64,000 nt of DNA from Elmis aenea (lineage: Eukaryota > Arthropoda > Insecta > Coleoptera > Elmidae), in NCBI GenBank assembly GCA_947652605.1, contig OX393576.1:51808966-51872965 (forward strand). Direction: 5' to 3'. The notes beneath the pieces were generated by a model. The model searched no databases, was not told the DNA's origin, and saw nothing but the letters and a program-made list of their open reading frames with translations. This document shows positions 26,001-34,813 of this stretch, piece after piece. Each line of letters begins with the position of its first letter. The first letter of the stretch is position 1. The position numbers were made by a program, and so were the translations under genes.

Positions 26001-27185
26001 AATGACGTCACACAGTGACCGGTTCACAGCAATCAGCTGTCTCGTCATTAGTTGTTGTTGATATTTTGATTTTAAAGTTTTTAACGAATGTTATCGATAA
26101 CTAGATTAATATTTGCTTTTTTAAAAGAAAATCTTGATAATGCACCTGTACAATCTATTTAGTTCAAGGGTCGGGGAACTTTTTAACCTATTACCCCAAA
26201 ATAAATTTATTGACGTCGATGTTACCCCCTTGATTTGAAAGGTAGAAAATCAGAGCTTATTTAAATTCCAAAGGTTTCTTGAATCTATTTGTACGGAGAA
26301 TACAATTAATTATAAATATAAGAAGGAACGCTTTTTTTTATATAATTTTATTTATATCTTTCGACTCCTCATTACCCCCAAAATTTCATTTTTACCCCAC
26401 TTGCGGTAATTTACCCGGCTTCGCCGACCTCTGATTTAGTTTGATCATTAAAGACATTTTTACTTGAGAAGCAAGCACACTCAAATATAATTTGTTTTGC
26501 TTCTTTAGATAAATAATAGAAACGGAGAAAGTAGTCAAGGCATAGAACTGCAGCCTGAAATGATTGTAGAACCAAAACCAGCACATTCACATGGTCCTTC
26601 TGCTCATGAAGAAGAACTCAGTGAAATATTTATCCATCAAGCGATTCATACAATAGAATATGTGCTCAGTACAGTGTCACACACAGCTTCGTACTTGCGT
26701 TTGTGGGCTCTATCGTTAGCACACGGACGTAAGTTCTTCATCAAGTGCAATTTTCAGCTCTAAAAGTTTTTATTTCAGAACTTTCCGAAGTATTATGGAA
26801 TATGGTGTTACAGATTGGCTTAACAGATAAAACTTATGTTGGAGCCATTAAACTTTATCTGGTATTTGCCGCTTGGGCAATATTTACTGTGGGTATTTTA
26901 GTTATGATGGAAGGATTATCTGCGTTTTTACATACACTGCGGTTACATTGGTATGAAATAACTATTTTAACATAACTTTATAAAACAGATTATAAATTAA
27001 CGGCTTGTATTCTTACAATTTTGAAAATTGTGTTTCAAAACGTTTTTCTGTGTAATTTCGTTAGAGTAATAATATCTTTTTGTTTTAGGGTCGAATTCAT
27101 GAGTAAATTTTATGCGGGCTTGGGCCATCCTTTTCATCCTTTTAGCTTCAAAGCAATCTTAGAAGTGGAAGAGAAAGAAACTTGA
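14058..27185 (+). CDS. Vha100: V-type proton ATPase 116 kDa subunit a (tandem copy 2), 12 coding exons
   Basis: Paralogue of the upstream gene with the same role: the proton-channel subunit of Vo. Coding exons: 14058-14174, 19113-19289, 19386-19727, 19777-19953, 20279-20636, 21111-21484, 21544-21653, 25273-25397, 25554-25768, 26509-26728, 26779-26950, 27089-27185. They join in frame to 827 residues. Key residues are kept: Arg729 in [13 protein letters not shown], Glu783 and Arg793. Ala in the usual LAHAQ motif is Gly738 here. Compared with copy 1, there is an extra intron at 19954-20278 (within LEDLTL/VLNQ) and no intron at the site of copy 1's 4.1-kb intron 4. Introns 1 (4.9 kb) and 7 (3.6 kb) are filled with mobile DNA. 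Divergence in the loop before the Arg motif (residues 666-703) exceeds that of the membrane helices. The gene looks functional. It was not checked against transcripts. Confidence 0.95.
15248..15693. mobile_element. hAT MITE built of AAGTGCTT / AAGCACTT words
   Basis: The ends are CAGAGCTGGGCAA and TTGCCCAGCTCTG, a perfect 13-bp inverted repeat. An exact 8-bp target duplication, CTCCCACA, lies at 15240-15247 and 15694-15701. The interior is dominated by the words AAGTGCTT, AAGCACTT and AAGCATT on both strands. It is noncoding. Confidence 0.92.
16660..16800 (+). pseudogene. Inverted hAT transposase C-terminal fragment
   Basis: The plus-strand frame reads [19 protein letters not shown] followed by SKERLGG, the hAT dimerisation motif (normally [11 protein letters not shown]), with a stop just before PPV. 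It lies opposite in orientation to the main fragment at 16889-17950 and has diverged from it, so it is from a different copy, not a simple inverted duplication. Confidence 0.7.
16889..17950 (-). pseudogene. hAT transposase remnant (C-terminal part), one frameshift
   Basis: Minus-strand frames from about 17950 to 17640 ([12 protein letters not shown] then [12 protein letters not shown]) and from 17605 to 16889 join after a frameshift near 17645, giving about 340 residues. NTRWESR is a conserved motif of zinc-finger MYM / TTF-type hAT transposases, and [20 protein letters not shown] is the dimerisation domain near the C-terminus. The N-terminal zinc finger and the first catalytic Asp are absent. 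It therefore cannot encode an active enzyme. Confidence 0.88.
20794..21030 (+). pseudogene. Mariner transposase C-terminal remnant in intron 5 of gene 2
   Basis: The plus-strand frame reads [13 protein letters not shown], a decayed form of the mariner motif P-x-S-P-D-L-A-P-S-D-x-H-L-F that holds the third catalytic Asp. It is followed about 40 residues later by [11 protein letters not shown] and [10 protein letters not shown], matching the usual end of mariner transposases. Terminal repeats are not visible and only about 80 residues remain. Confidence 0.55.
21961..22584. mobile_element. Foldback chain, unit A (624 bp)
   Basis: Ends CAGGGTGTGTATAAATTGGC and GCCAATTTTTACACACCCTT, flanked by TATA. 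The ~30 bases after the terminus (GGAAGCG..ACACGTG) are inverted at the far end. Unit A is repeated in reverse orientation as unit A' at 24264-24887. Noncoding; lies in intron 7 of gene 2. Confidence 0.9.
22589..24257. mobile_element. Foldback chain, unit B (1669 bp, self-complementary)
   Basis: Ends CAGGGTGTCCCCGTTATCAC and GTGATAACGGGGACACCCTG are a perfect 20-bp inverted repeat. Complementarity continues with small gaps to about 23220 / 23604. For example, CCAGATGGATTTGCATTG pairs with CAATGCAAATCCATCTGG. The loop is about 380 bp. It is joined to units A and A' by TATA on both sides. Noncoding. Confidence 0.9.
24264..24887. mobile_element. Foldback chain, unit A' (inverted copy of A)
   Basis: The reverse complement of unit A at high identity and exactly the same length (624 bp), with CAGGGTGTG ends. 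With A and B it makes one 2.93-kb inverted repeat centred near 23423. It ends with TA at 24888-24889, and exon 8 of gene 2 follows 385 bp later. Confidence 0.9.
26165..26433. mobile_element. hAT MITE in intron 9 of gene 2
   Basis: The ends CAAGGGTCGGGGAACTTTTT and (right, reverse complement) CAGAGGTCGGCGAAGCC are inverted. The exact 8-bp duplication ATTTAGTT lies at 26157-26164 and 26434-26441. TTACCCC words recur inside. It is 269 bp and noncoding. Confidence 0.88.
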
Positions 27186-27310
27186 AACGAAGCGGGCGTA
27201 GTTCTGAAAAAATAAATCAGTGATGCGTGGTAATTGTTTAAGTGGAATAACCAGTTCTAGTAGCCTTTCAGTTCATAAATTTCAATAAAAATATGTAATA
27301 TTCAACGAAT
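27186..27310 (+). promoter_or_regulatory. 3' UTR and poly(A) signals of gene 2
   Basis: AATAAA lies at 27211-27216 and 27284-27289, 26 and 99 bases after the TGA stop. The 3' end is expected shortly after one of these. Confidence 0.6.
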
Positions 27311-29019
27311 ATCGCCATTTGCTTGTTTTTTATTTATAAAAACAAATACATATAATATCTCTAAATAAATTATTGCTTATTTTTAACTTTAAGCATGCAA
27401 TAAATTTGAATGCCTGCCATAAAATGCAATACAACGATCTATTAAATTTTTATTAACAAAGCAAAAAAAAATATTTTTCTCAAAGAAAACTTTTGGCTTC
27501 ATAATGTCATCTAATTTATAAAATATCTTGTGTTACCTATTATGTTTCCTGTTTCATTTTTATTTACTTCATTTTTAATTCAAAAGTTGCTTTACCCTCG
27601 ATCTCTCATATCAATAACGATAAATATTTTAAAAAGTATTTTTTAACACTTTGGAAGAAACTTATTTAGAATATACCTTAAATATAAGACAAAATTGAAA
27701 GGTATTAAATTTTAATTGTAAACATTTTCCAAGGGTATACCTACCCTGAAAACTTTTTTTGCAAAAAGATTAAAAAAGTTAGTATTGTTTGTAAATATGT
27801 TAAATTTTGATATACTAATGTAGAGTATTACACAAAGGACAAACTTTCAAACTTGGAAGGATTACGGAAACGACAAAGTCTTGTACGAAAGGAACTTTCA
27901 CAGTCACCCTTAAATTTTATTTTTGTACAAAAACCATAAAAAAAAATCAACCTTTTTCATTTCGTCTTTTGGTAAGCTGAGATCAAGTGTTCAACAAGCG
28001 AAAAATTTCATCAGAAGCTTTTGCAGTCAAGTTCTTTATGAAGCTCAAATACCAAACATGTTTTATACAACCTTTGAATATAAGCACAGAAGAATTTCAA
28101 GTACCTATACCTACTGATATGTTAAGATTTTTATTTACAAAAGTTCTTTACCCATTCATTATTATTTTTCGCAGAGAAATAATGTGGCAAACCATATTTT
28201 GTTTACAGTTTTTAACCTCAACCTTGACCTAGTCTGCTGTATCAGCGGAAATGCTAACGTTGAAAGATTAATTAGGTGTTATTTGACACTCTAAATCGTG
28301 ACGTTTATAAACTTGGCTTTTAATGTACGAGATGAATTTAATTTTTACGTTACTAATAAATGGTTTTATGCTTTAGAAATGAATGTCCATGCGTTTTAAC
28401 GACACAGCATTATTTAAATATGCAATTAGAACGACAGCGTCTAACAACTTGATTAATTATATGGAAATGAAATAGCATTACGTTAAACCGTTAAAGGAGA
28501 GTGAATTAAACTGATGTAACACATACATCATACATGTATTAAATTAATGTTTAGAATTTATTAACAATTCGGAAGTTGTGTTTAGTCACTGCATGTTTTT
28601 TTTGAATTGTTGGTTATTTACACATTCGTTGGAATATGTACCTACTAGCGAACAATAACTTGTTTTACGGCTATTTCATTAAAAAATGTGTGATACCTAG
28701 AATTAACAATTGAATAAATTTATAGCAGATTTCAGGTGCTAGTGCTGTGATGACACACAAGAAAACAATATTTCATTTACATTATTTTAGAATAAAGTTT
28801 GGTTCTAGTTTATAAATTGAGAAATGCACTCACTGGTAGCCGCAATATTTTAAAAAGACAATTACTTGAATTTCAGTAGGTAAATATAAAGGAATTAACT
28901 TCCAAAATACTAGCTTTAAAACACAAATCTGGGTTTTAAACAGGGATGCAGTATAAATATTGATGTTGGAGAAAAGCTAATCATTTAGAATTTAAAAGAA
29001 AAGAACAACAAAAACACTA
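27311..29019. other. AT-rich DNA without recognised features
   Basis: The open frames present are short and low-complexity, and I saw no repeat boundaries or domains. Confidence 0.5.
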
Positions 29020-29027
29020 CTACATTG

Positions 29028-29317
29028 CAGTGGTGTATGCAGAAAAATATTTCAGGGGGATATTGTTTTAATTTGCAAAAATAATACTGACTAATTACAA
29101 TCGGGGCACGGTAATGGTGAAATTAGAAAATGATATAGGGGGGCTACACACAAAAAGTGCGTTGTAAGAAAGAGTTGCGGGTGGCAGCCCCCCGGTTAAG
29201 AGCACCATAGGCATTTTTTTTTTTAAATTTTCAAGGTCACGTACCCAAGAATAGCATTTATTTTTTCGAATTTTGGGGGGATTTATCCCCCTAATTCCTC
29301 CCTTGCGTACGCTACTG
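29028..29317. mobile_element. hAT MITE
   Basis: The left end CAGTGGTGTATGCAG and right end (reverse complement) CAGTAGCGTACGCAAGG match. The flanks CTACATTG (29020-29027) and CTTCATTG (29318-29325) agree at seven of eight bases. It is 290 bp. Its right end is copied again at 30095 as part of a longer direct repeat. Confidence 0.8.
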
Positions 29318-29531
29318 CTTCATTGATGGAATGGGCGAACACCGACTGACCGAACATTTCTTGAGTACCTACAGAGCAAAAAGTAAAAGAAACCTCAGAA
29401 ACTCAGAAGGTCGAAGAAACGCCAAGTTGGAATCTTAATATCCTAATATCGGGACAATAATCTCAAAGACAACAGGAAAAGATGAAGATAATTTGGGATT
29501 TTTGTAAATAATAAACCCTTAGTTAATTATT
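29288..29531 (+). repeat. Direct repeat, copy 1 (about 243 bp)
   Basis: Runs from CCCTAATTCCTCCCTTGCG to CCCTTAGTTAATTATTA. It holds the right end of the hAT MITE plus flanking DNA and is repeated at 30095-30334 with only a 4-base duplication (CTAC) and one or two substitutions different. Confidence 0.92.
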
Positions 29532-30094
29532 ATTATTATTTTTATTAATTTTATTTTTTTTAAATTTTGAAATGCAACTAGTCAAGCTACTACTGACTAA
29601 CGAGCACCTTAAATCTATCTTAATCTACTAGTTACTACAAATAATAGAACTCCTCCCCTCGGTGTGTCCTATTTCCTGGTTTCCACTTGGGCACGTCCCT
29701 GGCCTGCCCACTTCACTACACTACACTACCAAGCGAGCTTATACAAGTTCGAACGGCTTAGTTCGTTTTAGCCTTCGCACTATTGAAGCGTTGTCAAGAA
29801 GCTGCACTACCTCCACGTTGACGTGCCGGTGTAGTCGGTCCTCGTGCTTCTTGACTGATTTCTTAATCTCCTCGGTAACATGATTGGCTCCAAGGTCTTT
29901 ATGGATATCATTGTTTCGACAGTACCATGGGGCATTTACAATTCCCCTTACCACTTTGTTCTGAAATTTTTGGATGATTTCAATATTGCTTTTACTCGCA
30001 CAGCCCCAGAGCTGTGCTCCATAAGTCCAGACCGGTTTCAGTATCTGGTTATATACTAAGGTTTTGTTTCGCATTGATAGTTGGGATTTGCTTC
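29532..30094 (-). mobile_element. 5'-truncated Jockey-type LINE fragment between the direct repeats
   Basis: About 560 bp lies between the two 240-bp direct repeats. On the plus strand it starts with TTATTATTATTTTTATTAAT, which on the minus strand is an A-rich 3' tail. The minus strand codes the end of a Jockey-clade reverse transcriptase. The 5' part of the element is absent. Confidence 0.8.
29739..30074 (-). pseudogene. Jockey-clade reverse transcriptase C-terminus
   Basis: The minus-strand frame has ILKPVWTYGAQLWGCASKSN, then NKVVRGIVNAPWYCRN and the IHKDLG motif, all characteristic of the C-terminal end of insect Jockey-like reverse transcriptases. About 110 residues remain with no internal stop, but the catalytic domain is missing. 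Confidence 0.9.
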
Positions 30095-30334
30095 CCCTAA
30101 TTCCTCCCTTGCGTACGCTACTGCTTCATTGATGGAATGGGCGAACACCGACTGACCGAACATTTCTTGAGTACAGAGCAAAAAGTAAAAGAAACCTCAG
30201 AAACTCAGAAGGTCGAAGAAACGCCAAGTTGGAATCTTAATATCCTAATATCGGGACAATAATCTCAAAGACAACAGGAAAAGATGAAGATAATTTGGGA
30301 TTTTTGTAATTAATAAACCCTTAGTTAATTATTA
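30095..30334 (+). repeat. Direct repeat, copy 2
   Basis: Second copy of the 29288-29531 repeat. It is slightly shorter because it lacks a four-base duplication after TTGAGTAC. It ends at the same TTAGTTAATTATTA, then runs into different sequence. Confidence 0.92.
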
Positions 30335-30452
30335 TGTAGCAAAAACTTTTTATTTCGTTTTCCACATAAAAATATTTACGCATTTTAATATTTTCTAATC
30401 AAGTTTTGAACATTTTTACAATTAAGTTGTTTGTTTGTGAATGTGTAATGTG

Positions 30453-30797
30453 TTAAGGTGCATTTAAATTATAGCGAACAGAAGCGAACGTTCGTTCAAG
30501 CTCGCGTAATTTGCACGGCGAAGAGAGCGTCTGCGAACGAATTCGTTCGTGTTCGCACAGGTTCCATCGCGTGTCGGTAAATAAGCGAATCATCAAAGGA
30601 AGTTCGTGCTCAGTGTGGATGGTGCATGTATGCAGCTAGCGAATTCTCTATCCGACATGGTTCGTTTTCACACTAGCGCGGATCATCGACGAATGCGAAT
30701 GTTCGTTCAATGGTATTGCGCAGAGAACGAACGAATACCTAAAAACTCGTTCGTTCGTTCGTTCGCTTCTGTTCGCTCTAATTTAAACGCACCTTAA
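30453..30797. mobile_element. TTAA-flanked MITE rich in CGAACG words
   Basis: TTAAGGTGCATTTAAATTA at the left is inverted at the right (AATTTAAACGCACCTTAA), so the element starts and ends with TTAA. Inside both ends AGCGAACAGAAGCGAACG is inverted, and CGAACG / CGTTCG words recur throughout. TTAA is the target of piggyBac-type elements, but the type is an inference. Noncoding. Confidence 0.8.
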
Positions 30798-33389
30798 CGA
30801 GAAAACAAAAGTTTATAACAGCGATTCTAAAATATTTATCACTCTTGTCATGTCTACCATAAATTACTTCGATGGGTATTAAGAACTACTAGAGAAAATA
30901 GCAGAAGGCTATTTTAAAAAAATGTTGTATGACTAAATGGTGTACGTAATAGGGCATACATTTATTTTGTTTAAATTTCAAAATATTAAAATGTGTTTTA
31001 TATGGACATCCAGGAATTTTTATTTAAAAAAACTGATAAATTGATATAGGTATACGAGATTGCCCCCAATGACGATTTTATTTTAGTTATCTAAGTGCTG
31101 GTTAATGATTACTTGATTAGCTACCCCTATAGGACATTAATAAACGTAATATAGATATAGGTTTGATCTATCTTATTAGCGTCCCTTATTACTAGATCAA
31201 TTTTTAGTCGCTGCCACTGCACACATCTATTCATTTATATTGTGTCAATTGCCACCCTGCTTAACACAGCAACAAAAAATAACCTTTACCAACCTCCAAC
31301 AGACTCTCTCGTGTCTCGTACATACTGATCTAAACAAGTGTCTCTAATAGTGTGTTAGCAACGACTAAAAGTTGGTTTTATAGTTTTATTTACCTATATA
31401 GCACTTGAGTAAATGATTTGTCCTCTATTATAAACCAGAAAGCTTGGGGATGTTTCCAAACTTGGATGAGTTCGTCGTAAACAACCTGCAGAAAATAATC
31501 ACAGCAACGTTTTGCTTGTAACAATGGAAGGTCATTCAGCGAACTAAAGCAATAATTTCCGCAAATACTTGTTTACGAACAACTACATTAAATAAAGTGA
31601 TTAGGTTTGGGTTAGAACTGTAGAGATATTTTTATATCCAAATACAGTAATAATTTAATAAATACCATATATTTTCTTATTTACATTGGGTAGGACGATT
31701 GTCTTATTAAACTGGAAATGATTAGATCACAAAAATAGTAAGGAATTTTTTACCCTGATTAAAATAGGTATTGATATCTACCCGGCGTTTAATTTTTGAA
31801 AATGATAAATTAATTTAAATTTAATTATGACAATCAACTGTTTCTGAATAACTTCGTGTAGCCGATTGAAAACTAATGAAACGTACAAACAAAATAAGGT
31901 TTACGTTGGATATTTATTTGTGCAAACAATTGGTTTAGGAACCCTTACAATTTTACGCTACTTTGCACTTTCTAAATGGTCATACCCAGATTTCGTCTAT
32001 CCTCTTTTAACTTTTAATAATGCTCTAGTGTCTACTGCAACAATAGAGGTTAGCACAGTTAAGAAAATAAACATAAGTTTGAATCGACGTGTTATTATTA
32101 TAAAAGGTTATATATTAAATTATTGTTTATAGATTAGGTTTGGAAACTGACAACAATAAACAAGTAAATTTTACCTCTTTCTTTCGACTTCAATTTGAAT
32201 GTAAACTGATGGTAAATTCAATGACTTGAGCGTTCTCTTAAGGGACCGATAACGGAAGAGTTGAAGTACATTTTTATGTTTAGTTAAACTTAGTTCGTAA
32301 ACTGCAGAATTTATAGTAACTATGGGATAATATTGAGTTATATCTTTTCTGTAAAGTTTTGTCTAGGTTTCTGCTGCAGACAATAAAGGCCTTTATGGTA
32401 AGTGCAATGAAACTTGAAAATAAATAATGCGGTTTTAATTTTAATGTTTTGTATGTTTCTGGATTTAAAATAAATGGTCTTAAAATATTAATTATGCTTC
32501 CAAATTGTTTTAGCATGCAAATATTGCTTTAAAATTAAATATTGCTTTATAGTGCATTTGTTGTGCTCTTTATATAACTAATATGTTGTTATCACAAAAG
32601 TAGTTTTACTAAAAATATTATTGTGCTTTTTTAGTCTGATAATTATATGCAGTAAAAAATTATCCTACCACTAGTGTGCATGAACAAAGGCGTATGATAA
32701 AATTACAAGGTACATATCTTAGTCCAAACAACTTGAAATTATTAAAATATGTTCATTATATTTTAGTGCTAAAAGTAACACAAAACTTTTAGCTAAAGAA
32801 TAGTTAAGATTATGTGTTTGAAACTGTTTTACCATGCTATCAGATTATATTTTTCCATCGTCATATTCATTAAAAAGAATTTTTTTTGCATTTTTAAGCA
32901 TTATGTCTAAAAATACTTGAATAATTTTGGGCCATTTAAATATACGTTTTGTGAAAATATTATGGTGTCACATTATGAACACATTTAAAAAAAAAACATG
33001 CTGTATTTAATTTTTATACATATTGCCTTGCTTTACACACTTTTCTTACAAGAAGTTAGAAAAACATATTATTAGCTAGACATCATTTTATGGTACAGAC
33101 CAAGGTTGATGTTTTTACAACCACTTCCTGTCAACAATTAATACATATTCATTTTTACTTTAACTATAAAAAATACTATTGGGTTTTTTCACTTTTAAAA
33201 TTACATTGAAGCTTTATGTTTTAGAGATTAACGAGAACAAATTTAAATGTTTTAGAAGATATTTGTGTTAATTTTGCGTAAGATAAGCACGTCTGAAGGT
33301 AATATTTTACATTTTAAACTGATTTTTTTTATCAATAATGTATTTTGTATTTTGTTACGTTTAAAATAATGTCCCTTGAATTTTAACGT
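30798..33389. other. AT-rich DNA without recognised features
   Basis: No domain or repeat boundary was recognised. The words TTTTTAGTCGCTGCC near 31202 and AGCAACGACTAAAAG near 31359 are weakly inverted and may be ends of a lost element. Confidence 0.45.
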
Positions 33390-33397
33390 ATTATCGT

Positions 33398-34304
33398 CAG
33401 GGCTAGAAACCGAAAAAAATTTTGGTTAACGGTTAACCGAAATCAAGAACTTTATTTTTATTACGGTTTTTGTTGAAAAGCCGGTTTTTTCCGTAAAAAA
33501 CCACCGGTTAATTTAACCGGTTTTTAACATTATTCAGATTTGACATTTAATTAGTAGTTTTTTGTTTTTATTTTCAGAGATAGCTTGACAAATGATGGGT
33601 AAAATACGATTTTTCTTGATTTTGTGACTTATTTATAATAATAGGTATAGCAAGTAATATCTCATTTAAACGAGAAAAATAAAACACATTTAATTATTCC
33701 ATAGCCAACTTTGCGGCCCATAAGAAAAAATGAAATGAGGGGTAATATCTCGAAAAGGGTAGGTGTTAAAAAAAATCTAAAATAATAGTTACATTCTCCA
33801 TTAAAAAGTACCTCCAGAAAGTACAAATAAAATTGTTCTAACGATTATGACAAAAAAGTTATGAGAGAAAAAAGAAATTCGACATTTTCATATTTTTTGC
33901 TATAACATCTGAAGTACGAGGAATTTTGTACTTTTAAAAATTGATTGTGGTTCCTCTCATCCTAAGGAAAAATTTATCTAATTGAAACAAACCTATATCT
34001 CTTATAATAAGCGAGATCCCCATGCTGGAAATGTAATCTGGGACACCCTGTATATAGAAGAAGATGTACAATCAAGCATTCAGTAATTACTTTTGGTAAA
34101 CTAATCACATTTATTACAGATTTTGTATTTTTTCAAAATAATTTTTATTAAAAAGAGATGTTTAAAAAACCGGTTTTTTATTATTTTGGTTAAAGGTTAC
34201 CGTTTTTTTGCCTTTAAAAATAACGGTTACGGTTTCGGTTAAAAATCACAATTTTGGACAAAAAATAAAGGTTAACCGGTTTTTTAAACCGGTTTCATGC
34301 CCTG
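33398..34304. mobile_element. hAT-type MITE with AACCGGTT subterminal repeats
   Basis: The ends are CAGGGCTAGAAACCG and CGGTTTCATGCCCTG. The exact 8-bp duplication ATTATCGT lies at 33390-33397 and 34305-34312. The outer 120-150 bp at both ends are packed with AACCGG, GGTTAACCG and related words. A CAGGGTGTCCC-type foldback end (34050, pointing left) lies inside it. Confidence 0.9.
33700..34050. mobile_element. Truncated foldback element (one end only) nested in the hAT MITE
   Basis: The right end reads GGGACACCCTG, then TATA. About 25 bases inside is GAGATCCCCATGC, the reverse complement of the subterminal word found at 14628 and 40726. The left end is not recognisable, so the start is approximate. 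Confidence 0.55.
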
Positions 34305-34670
34305 ATTATCGTAATGGGGTATAGGACCAAAAGAAGGATAAAACATTTCCTACAGTAGACGTTTAGTTTTAAAACAAAAAGCTTCTTCAGTATTTGTGAT
34401 TCAGTAATAAATTCCAATAATAAAGCTTCAATTAATAATTTTATAAGCAAAATTAAAAGTTATGTTGAAATATAATTATTAATAGATATAATTGTTAATA
34501 TGATTTAAAAAAAAAGATTCATGATAATTACAGTTTCTGGGGGTAGTTCCTTGTTTTATTTTAATGTTAAACTTTGATATGGTTCTAAATAAAGTTTTAA
34601 CGTTATATAGGATTAATTGGTTATTAAGTGTTTTCTTACTAAATTTAAATATGTATACGCTTTTAAATTA

Positions 34671-34811
34671 GTTACAATATCGACGAAAAATAATAAAACT
34701 CTGGTTATACTGCACGGTATCTTTATTTGTTTACGTTTTTTAAAAATCCAAATAAATAAAGATACCGTCCAGTAAAACCAGAGTTTTATTATTTTTTGTT
34801 GATATTGCAAC
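34671..34811. repeat. 141-bp palindromic element
   Basis: GTTACAATATCGACG at the left pairs with GTTGATATTGCAAC at the right. The arms stay complementary (ATAAAACTCTGGTTATACTG against AGTAAAACCAGAGTTTTAT, and GGTATCTTTATTTG against AATAAAGATACC) nearly to the centre. It is noncoding. Confidence 0.8.
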
Positions 34812-34813
34812 GG

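Noticed and set aside
28940..30334. An LTR retrotransposon with 240-bp LTRs
   Set aside because: The repeats contain a hAT MITE end, lack TG...CA ends, and enclose only a non-LTR reverse transcriptase fragment.
31866..32132. 88-residue plus-strand frame with a hydrophobic stretch
   Set aside because: Composition typical of AT-rich random frames; no motif and no gene context.
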